From Paraburkholderia sp. IMGN_8 (GTDB lineage: Bacteria; Pseudomonadota; Gammaproteobacteria; Burkholderiales; Burkholderiaceae): 64,000 bases of DNA. How positions within the stretch are numbered: the first letter of the stretch is position 1; each line of letters starts with the position of its first letter. Both the position numbers and the translations under genes were made by a program. The stretch covers positions 3,534,001 through 3,598,000 of the forward strand of contig NZ_CP150900.1 of assembly GCF_038050405.1 (NCBI RefSeq), in the 5' to 3' direction. Of this stretch, positions 1 through 8,863 are shown piece after piece. The notes beneath the pieces are model-generated. The model did no database searches. It had not been told where the DNA came from and was given only the letters and a program-made list of their open reading frames with translations.

Positions 1-1
1 C

Positions 2-49
2 GGCAAGACGATGGCGCTGTTTCGCTGCACGCAGATGGTGTTGTATTGA
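2..49 (+). CDS. C-terminal end of a PaaI-like thioesterase (partial)
   Basis: Fifteen codons and a TGA stop remain of a gene that begins before the window. The residues read GKTMALFRCTQMVLY. The GKTxALFRG-like stretch resembles the last beta strand of hotdog-fold acyl-CoA thioesterases of the PaaI family, where a GKTVALFRG segment ends the domain. A strong hairpin terminator follows within 30 bases, which supports a real gene end. The piece is too short for a firm call, and the other forward frame also stays open to a nearby stop. Confidence 0.45.
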   Translation, partial: GKTMALFRCTQMVLY

Positions 50-78
50 CTGAATGACGCGGCGCACCGTAGCGCGAT

Positions 79-113
79 AAAAAAAGCACGCGGCCTCACG
101 GCGCGTGCTTTTT
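79..113. terminator. Bidirectional intrinsic terminator
   Basis: A stem AAAAAGCACGC / GCGTGCTTTTT encloses a short loop, with A and T runs on the two sides. It can stop the rightward thioesterase gene and the leftward doxX-like gene, which converge here. Confidence 0.85.
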
Positions 114-168
114 CATTATCCGGCGGACCGCCGGAGCTGCTTGGCGGCCTGGCGGCCGCCCAAACGCA

Positions 169-585
169 TCAAGCGGCCAGGGCGCGCGGCGCCTTCGCCC
201 CGCTCAACGCGAACGCGCCACCACCGAGCAGCGACTGCACGGCCAGCGTCACCGCCCAGAAGGCCGGATATTCCCAGCCGCCGTTCGGCGACGCGAAACC
301 CCAGCCGTTATGCAGATGCGCCGACATCGCCCCGAGCATGAACGGCAGCAGCACCAGCGCGACCCAGCGGACCTGCAAGCCAAGCAGCAGCGCGATGCCG
401 CCGATCAGTTCGACAAACGCCGTCAGGTAGCCGAGCCAACCCGGCAGGCCGAGCGATACAAAGAACTGCGCCGTGCCGGGCAGCGTGAAAACGAAAATCT
501 TCTGCAGGCTGTGCGCGAGATATAGGACCCCCAGGGCAAGGCGAAGCAGTAAAGCGGCCAGATCGGCGGAGCGGTTCGAGGTCAT
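169..585 (-). CDS. DoxX family inner-membrane protein
   Basis: A protein of 138 residues with four hydrophobic segments, the usual size and layout of the DoxX/DoxD-like family. The start of the family domain is visible as LLLRLALGVLYLAHSLQKIF, followed by GLPGWLGYLTAFVELIGG. DoxX proteins are small quinone-linked or redox-related membrane proteins; the substrate cannot be told here. I place the start at the ATG at 585 (MTSNRSADL), because AAAGGA lies seven bases before it; an in-frame start at 630 would add 15 unconvincing Arg-rich residues. The gene stands alone and converges on the terminator at 79-113. Confidence 0.85.
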   Translation of the reverse strand: MTSNRSADLAALLLRLALGVLYLAHSLQKIFVFTLPGTAQFFVSLGLPGWLGYLTAFVELIGGIALLLGLQVRWVALVLLPFMLGAMSAHLHNGWGFASPNGGWEYPAFWAVTLAVQSLLGGGAFALSGAKAPRALAA

Positions 586-725
586 GTCAGTCCTTTGGAG
601 AGAGGCGGCGCATTTCCGCCGTCGATGCAAAAGACTTTATTCGAACCCCAGCGGGTGAAAAACCGTCTATGACGCTTTGATTATTTCCTACCAAGATTTA
701 ATCTGCGTCGGCGAGCCGACACAGA

Positions 726-2240
726 TCAACCAATTGCAGAGAAGAGTTTCGGCAGATCGAGATGCGCCGCCAGCGTATCGGCCAGCCGATCCAGCGAAGC
801 TTCGCGCAGCGCCGGGTAATCGATTTTCTCGGCGTCGCTCAGACCCGCCCACGCCAGCAGCGCGGCGCAAGCGGCCGGCGTGTCGAACAGGCCGTGCACG
901 TAGGTGGCGAGAATTTGGCCATCGGCAGAGATTGCGCCATCGGGATGCGCGTCTTGCGCTTCGCCCAATTGCAGCGCGGGCGAAGCCAGCGCCGGGCCTT
1001 GCGTCGCGCCCATATGGATTTCGTAGCCGGCCACCTCGGGCGCGCCCGGCAAGGCGAGGCGCCCGGTCACGTTCTTCAGCGTTTTCTCGCGCGTCAGCAC
1101 GGTCGAGTAATCGAGCCAGCCGAGGCCCGCGAGTGTGCCCGGCGCGCCTTCTACACCGTGCGGATCGGCGACTTCGCGCCCGAGCATCTGCATACCGCCG
1201 CAAATGCCGATCACACGGCCGCCGTACCGCAGATGCCGCTGCAGCACCGAGTCCCAGCCGTGCGCGCGCAGAAACGCCAGATCGCCCGGCACGTTCTTCG
1301 AGCCCGGCAGGATGATCAGATCCGCCGGCGGCGGCGGTGTGCCGCTTCTCACGTAATGAAAATCGACTTGCGGATGGGCGCGCAGCGCGTCGAAGTCGGT
1401 GTGATTGCTGATGTGCGGCAGCACCGGCACGACCACGCGCAACATGCGCCCGGCGTCACCGCTGTGCGCTGCACGCAGTTCGGGCGGCAGCATGTCTTCC
1501 GCGTCGAGCGTCAGACCGTGCAGATACGGCACGACGCCGAGCACCGGCTTGCCGGTCTTCACCTCGAGCCAGTCGAGGCCGGGCTTCAGCAAGCTGACGT
1601 CACCGCGAAAACGGTTGATGATGAAGCCGCGCACACGCGCCTGCTCGCTCGCCGACAAACACGCGAGCGTGCCGGTCAGATGCGCGAACACGCCGCCTCG
1701 ATCGATATCGGCCACCAGCACGACCGGGCAATCGACCGCTTCGGCGAAACCCATGTTGGCGATATCGCGCTCGCGCAAATTGATTTCAGCGGGACTGCCC
1801 GCGCCTTCGACGAAAATCGTGTCATACGCCGCTTGCAAGCGCGCATACGAGTCCAGCACCGCCTCGAACGCGACCGGCTTGTAGTCGTGATATGCGCGCG
1901 CATCGAGATTCATGCGCGCCTTGCCGTGGATGATCACCTGCGCGCCGCGGTCGCTGGTCGGCTTGAGCAGCACCGGATTGAGGTCGGTGTGCGCGGCAAT
2001 GCCCGCGGCGACCGCCTGCAAGGCCTGCGCGCGGCCGATCTCGCCGCCGTCGATCGTCACCGCGCTGTTGAGCGCCATGTTCTGCGGCTTGAACGGCGCG
2101 ACCCGCACGCCGGCGCGCCGCGCGAGCCGGCATAAGCCGGCGACCAGCGTGCTCTTGCCCGCATCGGACGTGGTGCCCTGAATCATCAGCGTGCCGCGCG
2201 GCACGGGTACATCGTCATGCACGATCGAAGTGGTGGTCAC
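726..2240 (-). CDS. cobQ: Cobyric acid synthase (glutamine-hydrolysing)
   Basis: This enzyme amidates carboxylates b, d, e and g of adenosylcobyrinic acid a,c-diamide using ATP and glutamine. The N-terminal dethiobiotin-synthetase-like domain shows [12 protein letters not shown], and the family's [10 protein letters not shown] follows. The C-terminal class I glutaminase domain has the nucleophile Cys in [10 protein letters not shown] and the His in YVHGLFD. The length, about 500 residues, is normal. The start is uncertain: there is no ATG before [12 protein letters not shown] at 2186, so I use the GTG at 2240; GTG 2222 or ATG 2186 are also possible, and none has a good ribosome site. It is transcribed away from cobU, 109 bases off, and is the only cobalamin gene at this edge reading leftward. 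Confidence 0.93.
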   Translation of the reverse strand: MTTTSIVHDDVPVPRGTLMIQGTTSDAGKSTLVAGLCRLARRAGVRVAPFKPQNMALNSAVTIDGGEIGRAQALQAVAAGIAAHTDLNPVLLKPTSDRGAQVIIHGKARMNLDARAYHDYKPVAFEAVLDSYARLQAAYDTIFVEGAGSPAEINLRERDIANMGFAEAVDCPVVLVADIDRGGVFAHLTGTLACLSASEQARVRGFIINRFRGDVSLLKPGLDWLEVKTGKPVLGVVPYLHGLTLDAEDMLPPELRAAHSGDAGRMLRVVVPVLPHISNHTDFDALRAHPQVDFHYVRSGTPPPPADLIILPGSKNVPGDLAFLRAHGWDSVLQRHLRYGGRVIGICGGMQMLGREVADPHGVEGAPGTLAGLGWLDYSTVLTREKTLKNVTGRLALPGAPEVAGYEIHMGATQGPALASPALQLGEAQDAHPDGAISADGQILATYVHGLFDTPAACAALLAWAGLSDAEKIDYPALREASLDRLADTLAAHLDLPKLFSAIG

Positions 2241-2349
2241 GGGGAAATTGGGCTCAGCGATGGGAAGGCTATGAAGCAGCAATGAAGCGATTCGAACGCG
2301 GCATTATCCCATCGCGCCGGGAGCGGGTGCGCGCCGGTACAATCACGCG

Positions 2350-2904
2350 ATGATTTCCCGCGACCTCACCTTCGTTCTCGGCGGCGCCCGTTCGGGCAAG
2401 AGCGTGCACGCCGAACAGCTTGCGAACGACAGCGCACTCCCCGTCACGTACATCGCCACCGCGCGCGTGACCGACGACGCCGAGTTCAGCGCGCGCATCG
2501 CGCATCATCGCGAGCGGCGTCCGGTGCACTGGCAGTTACTGGAAGCGCCGGTCGATCTCGCCGGTGCCGTGACGCAAATCGATGCGCCTGACCACTGCAT
2601 CCTGATCGACTGCCTGACGCTGTGGCTCGCCAACTTATTGTGTCCGCCTGAAGACGACGGTTTGCCCATCGATCGCTATCAAGCGCATTTCGCGGCGTTC
2701 GAGGCCGCGCTACTGAATGCCAAAGGCAAGATCATCGTGGTGAGCAATGAAATCGGCCTGGGTGTGGTGCCGCTCGGCGCGGCCACGCGTCTCTATGTCG
2801 ACGAACTCGGGCGGCTCAATCAACGCATCGCCGCATTGAGCACGCAGGTCACGATGATGGTCGCGGGTCTGCCGCTCGCGCTGAAAACGGCAGGCCGCAC
2901 GTGA
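2350..2904 (+). CDS. cobU: Adenosylcobinamide kinase / adenosylcobinamide-phosphate guanylyltransferase
   Basis: A bifunctional enzyme of the nucleotide-loop branch: it phosphorylates adenosylcobinamide and then makes AdoCbi-GDP. The P-loop GGARSGKS lies at residues 11-18, and the family's DCLTLWLANLL and VVSNEIGLGVVP blocks follow. The length is 184 residues, as usual for CobU/CobP. It opens a rightward operon cobU-cbiB-cobC-btuF in which each stop codon overlaps the next start, so translation is probably coupled. Its product is the partner substrate of CobS, encoded on the other strand at 8 kb. Confidence 0.95.
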   Translation: MISRDLTFVLGGARSGKSVHAEQLANDSALPVTYIATARVTDDAEFSARIAHHRERRPVHWQLLEAPVDLAGAVTQIDAPDHCILIDCLTLWLANLLCPPEDDGLPIDRYQAHFAAFEAALLNAKGKIIVVSNEIGLGVVPLGAATRLYVDELGRLNQRIAALSTQVTMMVAGLPLALKTAGRT

Positions 2905-3839
2905 TGCTGTCGCTCCCCATGATCGTCACGCTGGCGACCGCCGGTGTCGCCGTCGACCGTTGGTTCGGCGAGCCGCGCATCGCGCATCCGCTGGTCGGCT
3001 TCGGCAAACTCGCGATGCGCCTCGAAGCGCGCTACAACACCGGCCGGCGCTTGCGGCCCAAGGGTCTGTTCGCGTGGTCGCTGGCGGTCATGCCGCCGGT
3101 GTTGATCGCATGGTGGCTGGTCAGCGTGCTGCCGTTTTTCGCGGCCTGTGCCGTGCATGTCGCGTTGCTGTGGTTCGCACTCGGCGCGCGCAGTCTGCAC
3201 GATCACGTCGCGCCGATCGCGCAGGCGTTGGCGCAACGCGATCTCGCGCACGCGCGCTTGCTGACCGCGCGCATCGTGTCGCGCGAAACCGCGCATGCGG
3301 ATGAAGCCGCGCTGTCTCGCGCCGCCGTCGAATCGGCGCTGGAAAACGGCAACGATGCGATCTTCGGCGCGCTGTTCTGGTTCGCGATCGCGGGCGGCCC
3401 GGGCGCGCTCGGTTTTCGTCTGGCCAACACGCTCGATGCGATGTGGGGCTACCGCACGCCGCGTTATTTGCGCTTCGGCTGGGCCGCCGCACGCCTCGAC
3501 GATGTGCTCAACTGGATTCCCGCGCGCCTCACCGCGGCGAGCTACGCGCTGCTCGGCGACACGCGCACTGCGTGGCGTTGCTGGCGCGAGCAGGCGCCGC
3601 GCTGGGACAGCCCGAACGCCGGGCCGGTGATGGCCTCGGGCGCGGGCAGTCTGAACGTGTTGATCGGCGGCCCGGCGGTTTATCACGGCGCACTCGAACA
3701 CAGGCCGACGCTCGGTGCCGGACAGCCCGCGAACGCCGGTCATGTAACGGCGGCGCTGATGCTGGTCGAGCGCACGGTCATTCTGTGGTTGGCGGTGCTG
3801 ATCGTGCTGGCTTTGCTGAGCGTGCCTTTCCATGGTTGA
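2904..3839 (+). CDS. cbiB: Adenosylcobinamide-phosphate synthase
   Basis: An inner-membrane enzyme (CbiB, also called CobD) that joins the aminopropanol arm to adenosylcobyric acid. About 311 residues with several hydrophobic helices, and the family blocks WFGEPRIAHPLVGFG near the start and VESALENGNDAIFGALFWFAIAGGPGAL in the middle show the identity (only parts quoted: DAIFGALFW, GGPGAL). The start may be the GTG at 2901 or the ATG at 2904; both overlap the cobU stop. Stop and next start also overlap, with cobC at 3832. It uses the aminopropanol phosphate made by the next gene's product. Confidence 0.93.
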   Translation: MLSLPMIVTLATAGVAVDRWFGEPRIAHPLVGFGKLAMRLEARYNTGRRLRPKGLFAWSLAVMPPVLIAWWLVSVLPFFAACAVHVALLWFALGARSLHDHVAPIAQALAQRDLAHARLLTARIVSRETAHADEAALSRAAVESALENGNDAIFGALFWFAIAGGPGALGFRLANTLDAMWGYRTPRYLRFGWAAARLDDVLNWIPARLTAASYALLGDTRTAWRCWREQAPRWDSPNAGPVMASGAGSLNVLIGGPAVYHGALEHRPTLGAGQPANAGHVTAALMLVERTVILWLAVLIVLALLSVPFHG

Positions 3840-4905
3840 TCACCTAAATGAGCACATGAATGAGCGCATAGCTGATCTCCAGGTCGATTCCAGCGCGGTG
3901 GTCCACGGCGGCAATCTGCACGAAGCTGCCGCGCGCTACGGCATTCCGTACGCGCAGTGGCTCGATCTGTCGACCGGCATCAATCCGCACGGCTACCCGG
4001 TGCCGCCCGTTCCCGCCGATGCATGGCGCCGCCTGCCCGACGAAGGCGACGGCTTCGCCGCCTGCGCCGCGCGTTACTACGGCGCGCCCGATGCCGCGCA
4101 TGTGCTGCCCGTCGCCGGAAGCCAGGCGGCGATTCGAGCGCTGCCGCCGTTGCTGCCACGCGCGACGATCGGCATTGCACCGCTCACGTACAGCGAATAT
4201 GCGCCCGCATTCCAGCGTGCCGGACATCAGGTTTTGCCGCTGGATGTGTCGTGCGAGACCTTGCCCGATACGCTCACTCACGTGGTTATCGTCAATCCGA
4301 ACAATCCGACTGCCGAGCATCTGAGCGCCGGCAAGCTGCTGCAATGGCACGCGCAATTGAACGCGCGCGGCGGCACGCTGCTGGTCGACGAGGCCTTTGC
4401 CGATACGATGCCTTCGGCGTCGCTCGCGGCATGCACCGATCGCAACGGCTTGATCGTCTTGCGCTCGCCGGGGAAATTCTTCGGCCTGGCCGGCGTTCGC
4501 GCGGGCTTCGTACTCGGCGCGCCGGCGTTGCTCGATGCATTGCACCGTGCGCTCGGCGCGTGGACTGTCAGCGGTCCGGCTCGTCATGCAGTCAAAGCCG
4601 CATTCGAAGACGAAACGTGGCAACGGCAAATGCGTGCCCGGCTCGCTGCCGACAGCGCGCGTCTCGTGAACCTGTTGCATGCGCAAGGTCTTGCCACGCG
4701 CAGCACGCCACTGTTCGCGTGGTGCGCCGATGCGCGCGCCGCCGCGTTGCATGATGAGTTGGCACAACGCGGCGTGTGGACGCGGCTGTTCACGGCGAAC
4801 GGCAGCGTGCGCTTCGGCCTGCCGGCGAACGAGGCTGAATGGACGCGCTTCGACGAAAGTTTGCGCGATAGCATGCGCGTTATCGACGGCGTCAGCGCCC
4901 AATGA
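3832..4905 (+). CDS. cobC: Threonine-phosphate decarboxylase (aminotransferase class I/II fold)
   Basis: A PLP enzyme that decarboxylates L-threonine phosphate to the aminopropanol phosphate used by CbiB. It is called CobD in Salmonella and CobC in Pseudomonas, so the symbol clashes with the phosphatase at 7.5 kb. Visible landmarks are LDLSTGINPHGYP near the N-terminus, VNPNNPTAEH, DEAFAD and the PLP lysine in LRSPGKFFGLAGVRAGF. Length 357 fits. The start ATG at 3832 overlaps the cbiB stop; ATGs at 3847 and 3856 are alternatives. Confidence 0.92.
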   Translation: MVDHLNEHMNERIADLQVDSSAVVHGGNLHEAAARYGIPYAQWLDLSTGINPHGYPVPPVPADAWRRLPDEGDGFAACAARYYGAPDAAHVLPVAGSQAAIRALPPLLPRATIGIAPLTYSEYAPAFQRAGHQVLPLDVSCETLPDTLTHVVIVNPNNPTAEHLSAGKLLQWHAQLNARGGTLLVDEAFADTMPSASLAACTDRNGLIVLRSPGKFFGLAGVRAGFVLGAPALLDALHRALGAWTVSGPARHAVKAAFEDETWQRQMRARLAADSARLVNLLHAQGLATRSTPLFAWCADARAAALHDELAQRGVWTRLFTANGSVRFGLPANEAEWTRFDESLRDSMRVIDGVSAQ

Positions 4906-5813
4906 TTCGACTCCCCCGCTTCACCATCGCCGCCGCGCTCTTCGCTAGCGTGTTGCACGCGCACGCCGCGATCACCGTCACCGACGACACCGGCGCGACC
5001 GTCACCCTGCCCGCTCCCGCACAACGCGTGATCAGCCTCGCGCCGCACGTCACCGAACTGCTCTATGCCGCGGGCGGCGGTACGAAACTGGTCGGCGCAG
5101 TGTCCTATAGCGACTATCCGCCTGAAGCGAAACAACTGCCGCGCGTCGGCGACAACAAGGCGCTCGACCTCGAACGCATCGTCGCGTTGAAGCCCGATCT
5201 GATCGTCGTGTGGCGGCATGGCAATGCGCAGCGTCAACTCGATCGTCTGCGCGAGATGCATGTGCCGCTGTTCTTCAGCGAGCCGCATCATCTCGACGAC
5301 GTCGCCGTGGCGCTGACCAGACTTGGACAGTTGCTCGGCACCTCGCCCACCGCCGATGCCGCGGCGGCTGCGTTCCGTCAGGACATCGCGCAGTTGCGAA
5401 CGCGGTATGCGAGCCGGCCGCCTGTCAGCGTGTTCTACCAGGTATGGGATCAACCGTTGATGACGCTCAACGGCGAGCACATGATCAGTGACGTCATTGC
5501 GCTGTGCGGCGGCCGCAACGTGTTTGCGAAACTGGAACCGCTGGTGCCGACGGTGTCGACCGAAGCGGTACTCGCCGCCAATCCGGAAGCGATCGTCACC
5601 GCCGCGCCCGGCGCGACCAAACCCGACACGACTTTGCCGCAACTCGACACCTGGCGAGCATGGCCGGGTTTGAAAGCCGTGGCGAGCAACAATCTGTTCG
5701 CCATCGACGGCGATCTGATCAACCGCCCGGCGCCGCGCATCGCGCAAGGGGCGAAGCAGCTATGTGAAGACCTGGACGTGGCGCGTTCGCGAAGGAAGAG
5801 CGGCGCGCAGTGA
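4902..5813 (+). CDS. btuF: Periplasmic cobalamin-binding protein of the BtuFCD importer
   Basis: A class III substrate-binding protein of 303 residues with an N-terminal signal peptide (hydrophobic core AAALFASVLHAHA), followed by the BtuF-type lobe start RVISLAPHVTELLYAAG and the AVSYSDYPPEAKQLPRVGD block. It should hand corrinoids to the BtuC/BtuD pair encoded at 10-11.9 kb. Its ATG overlaps the cobC stop, so it ends the cobU operon. It converges on the fic gene with 24 bases between the stops. Heme or siderophore binding is the alternative, but the context argues for cobalamin. Confidence 0.88.
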   Translation: MIRLPRFTIAAALFASVLHAHAAITVTDDTGATVTLPAPAQRVISLAPHVTELLYAAGGGTKLVGAVSYSDYPPEAKQLPRVGDNKALDLERIVALKPDLIVVWRHGNAQRQLDRLREMHVPLFFSEPHHLDDVAVALTRLGQLLGTSPTADAAAAAFRQDIAQLRTRYASRPPVSVFYQVWDQPLMTLNGEHMISDVIALCGGRNVFAKLEPLVPTVSTEAVLAANPEAIVTAAPGATKPDTTLPQLDTWRAWPGLKAVASNNLFAIDGDLINRPAPRIAQGAKQLCEDLDVARSRRKSGAQ

Positions 5814-5837
5814 CGTCGATGAGCCAGCGGCGAGCCG

Positions 5838-7262
5838 TCAGCGCGTGGCGGTATCCGAGCGCTTGAACGGCCAGCGCTCGAACTCGGAAAGCCGCAACCG
5901 GTAACGGGCGACGTTACCCAGATAGAGATGGTCCAGATCCGACTGGATCGCGTCGACGAAAGAAGACAAATCACCCGCGGCTACGAGGTTCTGCGCAAGC
6001 GTTTCGATCTCGCCGCGCGTGCCGGCAAAGCCGCCGCGAATCACCTCCTGCACCACCTGTATCAACGCATTGCGATACTTGAGCCGGAACGCGTCCGGCT
6101 CGCCGATCGATTGTCGAATCGCCAGATAGCGTTGACACGAACGCTCGTAGGCCCAGATGAAAACGTCGCGCAGCAGCTCGACGCGATTGGTTTCGTACAC
6201 GCCGAGCGTACCCTCGATATAGGCCTTCTCGGGTACGTCGACGAACGACAGCGGACACAGATTCTGCCGGATCAGCGGGATGTTCGCGGTCAGACGCGAG
6301 ACCCGTTTGTTGACGTCTTCGAATGGCTGCAGGTACGGCAGGTGCACCATGCCGAAGAAAGCCTGCTCGAATGGATCGTCGATTTGCGCGGCCTTGTTCA
6401 GCAGCGCCTCGAAACATTCCGTGATCTGCTGTGGCACGGCGAGCGGAAAAAACACGGTGCCGCTGATCTCCACTTCGCGCGCGCGCAAACGGCCGCTGGC
6501 GAACGGGTCCGACATCAGGTTGTCGGAGAGAATCGCGTGGAGGTTCAGCACGGTGAAACGGTTGAAGCCAACCTCGTCGGCGCTCTCGACAATCATCTCG
6601 ATCGCGGCCTTGTGGTTGAGGATCATCTGCGTTTCCTGGGCGTCCTTGCCTTCCGCGATTTGTCCTTGCTCGATCAGGCGCACGGTATCCAGCCGCGTAT
6701 AAGTGTTGCCCTCGAGCCGCGACGATGCCCACGACAAATCGATCAGAAGCCTGCTCATGATGTCGCGCGCGTAGGTGCCGGCCGGCCGCGCGTCCGCCGA
6801 CGTGCGGCCCCACTCATGCAGCCGTTCGCGCTGCGCCTGGGATAGGTAAGCGTCCTGATTGGGACGATAGCGTTCGAGAAATGCGCGGTTGTAGCCGACT
6901 GGCCGGCGCTCGTGCAACGGCTTGTTCACCTCTGCGCGAACTTCCAGGCCCGCGGTCGACACAGGCACGTAGGCTTCGCCTGCGGTGCTGGCGCTTGTGA
7001 GAGCCTGGTGAGGGGAAACGGCCGCGCTTGAAGCGGAAATCCGCTTATAAGCGACCGCTCGGCCGCCGCCTTCCGAGGTAATCCGGCCGGCTTCCAGCAA
7101 CGCATCAAGACGGCGTTGCAGCGTGCGGCGCGGCATCGGATGCCGGCGTGCGGCAAGTGCCGCGGCAAGCGCGCGGACGCCCCGCCCCTCATCGCTTGCC
7201 GCGATGAGTTGCTCGATCAGATCCAATTCCTGTTTGATGCCGTTGCTGTTCATACGCGCCAC
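5838..7262 (-). CDS. Fic-domain protein with N-terminal winged helix and degenerate Fic motif
   Basis: A protein of 474 residues from a GTG start; ATG 7253 would drop three residues. Residues 5-75 look like a winged helix-turn-helix (RTLQRRLDALLEAGRI, then a GGGRAVAYK wing). Residues 118-200 carry the Fic N-domain with a class II inhibitory motif S180-S-R-L-E184-G185-N. The Fic core is at 296-325. Active Fic enzymes have HPFxxGNxR; here the stretch is Q312-P-F-E-D-V317-N-K-R320-V-S-R323, so the catalytic His is Gln and the first Gly is Val. AMP transfer is therefore unlikely by the known mechanism. The gene interrupts the cobalamin locus and has no evident link to it. Repeated GTGGCGCGAATA-like sites surround its start, so I infer autoregulation through the winged helix. 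Confidence 0.88.
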   Translation of the reverse strand: MARMNSNGIKQELDLIEQLIAASDEGRGVRALAAALAARRHPMPRRTLQRRLDALLEAGRITSEGGGRAVAYKRISASSAAVSPHQALTSASTAGEAYVPVSTAGLEVRAEVNKPLHERRPVGYNRAFLERYRPNQDAYLSQAQRERLHEWGRTSADARPAGTYARDIMSRLLIDLSWASSRLEGNTYTRLDTVRLIEQGQIAEGKDAQETQMILNHKAAIEMIVESADEVGFNRFTVLNLHAILSDNLMSDPFASGRLRAREVEISGTVFFPLAVPQQITECFEALLNKAAQIDDPFEQAFFGMVHLPYLQPFEDVNKRVSRLTANIPLIRQNLCPLSFVDVPEKAYIEGTLGVYETNRVELLRDVFIWAYERSCQRYLAIRQSIGEPDAFRLKYRNALIQVVQEVIRGGFAGTRGEIETLAQNLVAAGDLSSFVDAIQSDLDHLYLGNVARYRLRLSEFERWPFKRSDTATR

Positions 7263-7411
7263 CGGAGAGTCGATGTGGCGCGATTAACCCTATTCGCGCC
7301 ACTTTTCTCATTGAATTGTGGCACAAATCGGGCTATTCGCGCCACCTTGGAGGAAAAAGTGGCGCGAATACGATTTTTCGCGACAAACCTTCAGAAAAAG
7401 TGGCGCGAATA
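7251..7411. promoter_or_regulatory. Array of six GTGGCGCGAATA operator-like sites upstream of the fic gene
   Basis: The 12-mer TATTCGCGCCAC / GTGGCGCGAATA occurs exactly at 7291-7302, 7334-7345, 7359-7370 and 7400-7411, with near copies at 7275-7286 (one mismatch) and 7251-7262 (two mismatches, overlapping the fic start). Several adjacent copies face each other: 7275-7286 with 7291-7302, separated by 4 bases, forms a dyad. Orientation and spacing suggest cooperative binding by a dimeric repressor. The Fic protein's own winged helix is the obvious candidate; this is an inference. Confidence 0.75.
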
Positions 7412-7472
7412 GGAACCCAACCGGCTAGCATCCAGCCGCCGGGGGAGGCGGCAAGCCGCACACGCACAGCAC

Positions 7473-8063
7473 TCAAGCATTCCACCTCACCAACGACCAT
7501 TGCTGCGCGTCGTCGTCCCTGCGCAGCCAGACGATTCCGGCCATCTCCAGCGACCACCGCAGACAGTTCTCCAGCGGCACGTCCAGCACCAGCGACGCGA
7601 TCACGCGAATCACACCGGCATGCGTGACGACATACGCCGGCGTCAATTCGCGCGTCTGCGCGAATGCCTCGAACCACGCACGCACCCGCGTGACGAATTG
7701 CGCGACGCTTTCGCCGCCATGCGCGCGCGCATGTTCGAAGTTCGCCGCCCACTCGTCCAGCAACGCACGATCGATCGCGTCCCAGCGCTGCTGCTCCCAG
7801 GCGCCGAAGTTCATTTCCTTCAGACGGTCATCGTGACTGAGCGCGCAGCCGAAATCGTTCGACATCACCGCGGCCAGGGTCGCGCAACGCGTCAACGGAC
7901 TCGACATCAGGACGCGCGGTGGCGGCACCTGCAAAGTCGCGAGTTTCAACGCAAGCGCGCTTGCGGAAACCTCTACGTCCTCGGCAAGCGCTACGTCGCT
8001 ATCGCCATAACACACGCCTGAATCGAGCGCGACAGCGGGATGACGGATCAGGACGATATCCAT
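7473..8063 (-). CDS. cobC: Alpha-ribazole phosphatase (histidine phosphatase family)
   Basis: A 196-residue member of the phosphoglycerate-mutase-like histidine phosphatases. The catalytic motif is IRHPAVALDSGVCYG, with RHP in place of the common RHG, which is typical of the CobC subgroup; MSSPLTRC and EMNFGAWEQQRW follow. It removes the 5'-phosphate of alpha-ribazole (or of adenosylcobalamin phosphate) in nucleotide-loop assembly. The start overlaps the end of cobS by 16 bases, and the gene ends the leftward btuB-btuC-btuD-cobT-cobS-cobC series. Confidence 0.88.
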   Translation of the reverse strand: MDIVLIRHPAVALDSGVCYGDSDVALAEDVEVSASALALKLATLQVPPPRVLMSSPLTRCATLAAVMSNDFGCALSHDDRLKEMNFGAWEQQRWDAIDRALLDEWAANFEHARAHGGESVAQFVTRVRAWFEAFAQTRELTPAYVVTHAGVIRVIASLVLDVPLENCLRWSLEMAGIVWLRRDDDAQQWSLVRWNA

Positions 8064-8815
8064 GCGAGCCCCACGAGGTAGATGCTCAATTCAAAAATCT
8101 GTTGAGCGAAGCCCAGGCAGTCACCGGTGTACCCACCGATGCGTCTGACGAAATAACGGCCCATCGCAAAACGCAGCACCGCCAGGACGGCGAGTGTCGC
8201 GCAGGCAAACCGCCAGTCGGGCCAATCAGGCCAGAACAGCCACGGCAAACCGAACACCACAGCGCAGATCAACGCGGGGGCGCTCAAGCGTTGCGCGACC
8301 GGCTTGGCCTTGCCTTCGGCACGCACATAGTCGAGCGTGGCGAGATAGCTGATCGCGCAGACGCGGCTAGCCGCATGAGCCGCAATCATCAGACTTGCCG
8401 CGCGCATCGGCGGCATGGCGGCGAGCGTTTGCCACTTCAACGCCAGCGCGATCACGAGCGCGATAGCCCCGAATGTGCCAACACGCGAATCATGCATGAT
8501 GCGCAGCACGTCGTCGCGCGTATAGGCGCCACCGAACGCATCGACGCAATCGGCCAGACCGTCTTCGTGAAACGCGCCGGTGACGACGAGCGAGGCGGCC
8601 ATCGACAGCAGCACCGCCACACCCGCCGGAAAGACCCGTAACGCCGCGAGATAGACCAGCGCGCTCAAGCCGCCGATCAACACGCCGACAAGCGGAAAAT
8701 AGCGCGCCGCCGCGTTCAGATAGTGCGGCTCATAGCCGACCCAACGCGGCACCGGCACGCGCGTGAAATAGCCGAGCGCCGTGAAGAAGTAGCGCAGTTC
8801 CGCGAGCGGATTCAT
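8048..8815 (-). CDS. cobS: Adenosylcobinamide-GDP ribazoletransferase (cobalamin synthase)
   Basis: An inner-membrane enzyme that joins AdoCbi-GDP with alpha-ribazole (phosphate) to give adenosylcobalamin (phosphate). 255 residues with about six hydrophobic helices. The CobS signature is FHEDGLADCVDAFGGAYTRD, whose acidic residues bind Mg, followed by MHDSRVGTFGAIAL. PVP near the start (YFTRVPVPRW) is also typical. It overlaps cobC by 16 bases and follows cobT by 48 bases. Confidence 0.95.
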   Translation of the reverse strand: MNPLAELRYFFTALGYFTRVPVPRWVGYEPHYLNAAARYFPLVGVLIGGLSALVYLAALRVFPAGVAVLLSMAASLVVTGAFHEDGLADCVDAFGGAYTRDDVLRIMHDSRVGTFGAIALVIALALKWQTLAAMPPMRAASLMIAAHAASRVCAISYLATLDYVRAEGKAKPVAQRLSAPALICAVVFGLPWLFWPDWPDWRFACATLAVLAVLRFAMGRYFVRRIGGYTGDCLGFAQQIFELSIYLVGLAWISS

Positions 8816-8863
8816 GAGCGGACCGGGCCTGCGAGTTTGCGAGGCCGCTGATCGCGAGGCTGC

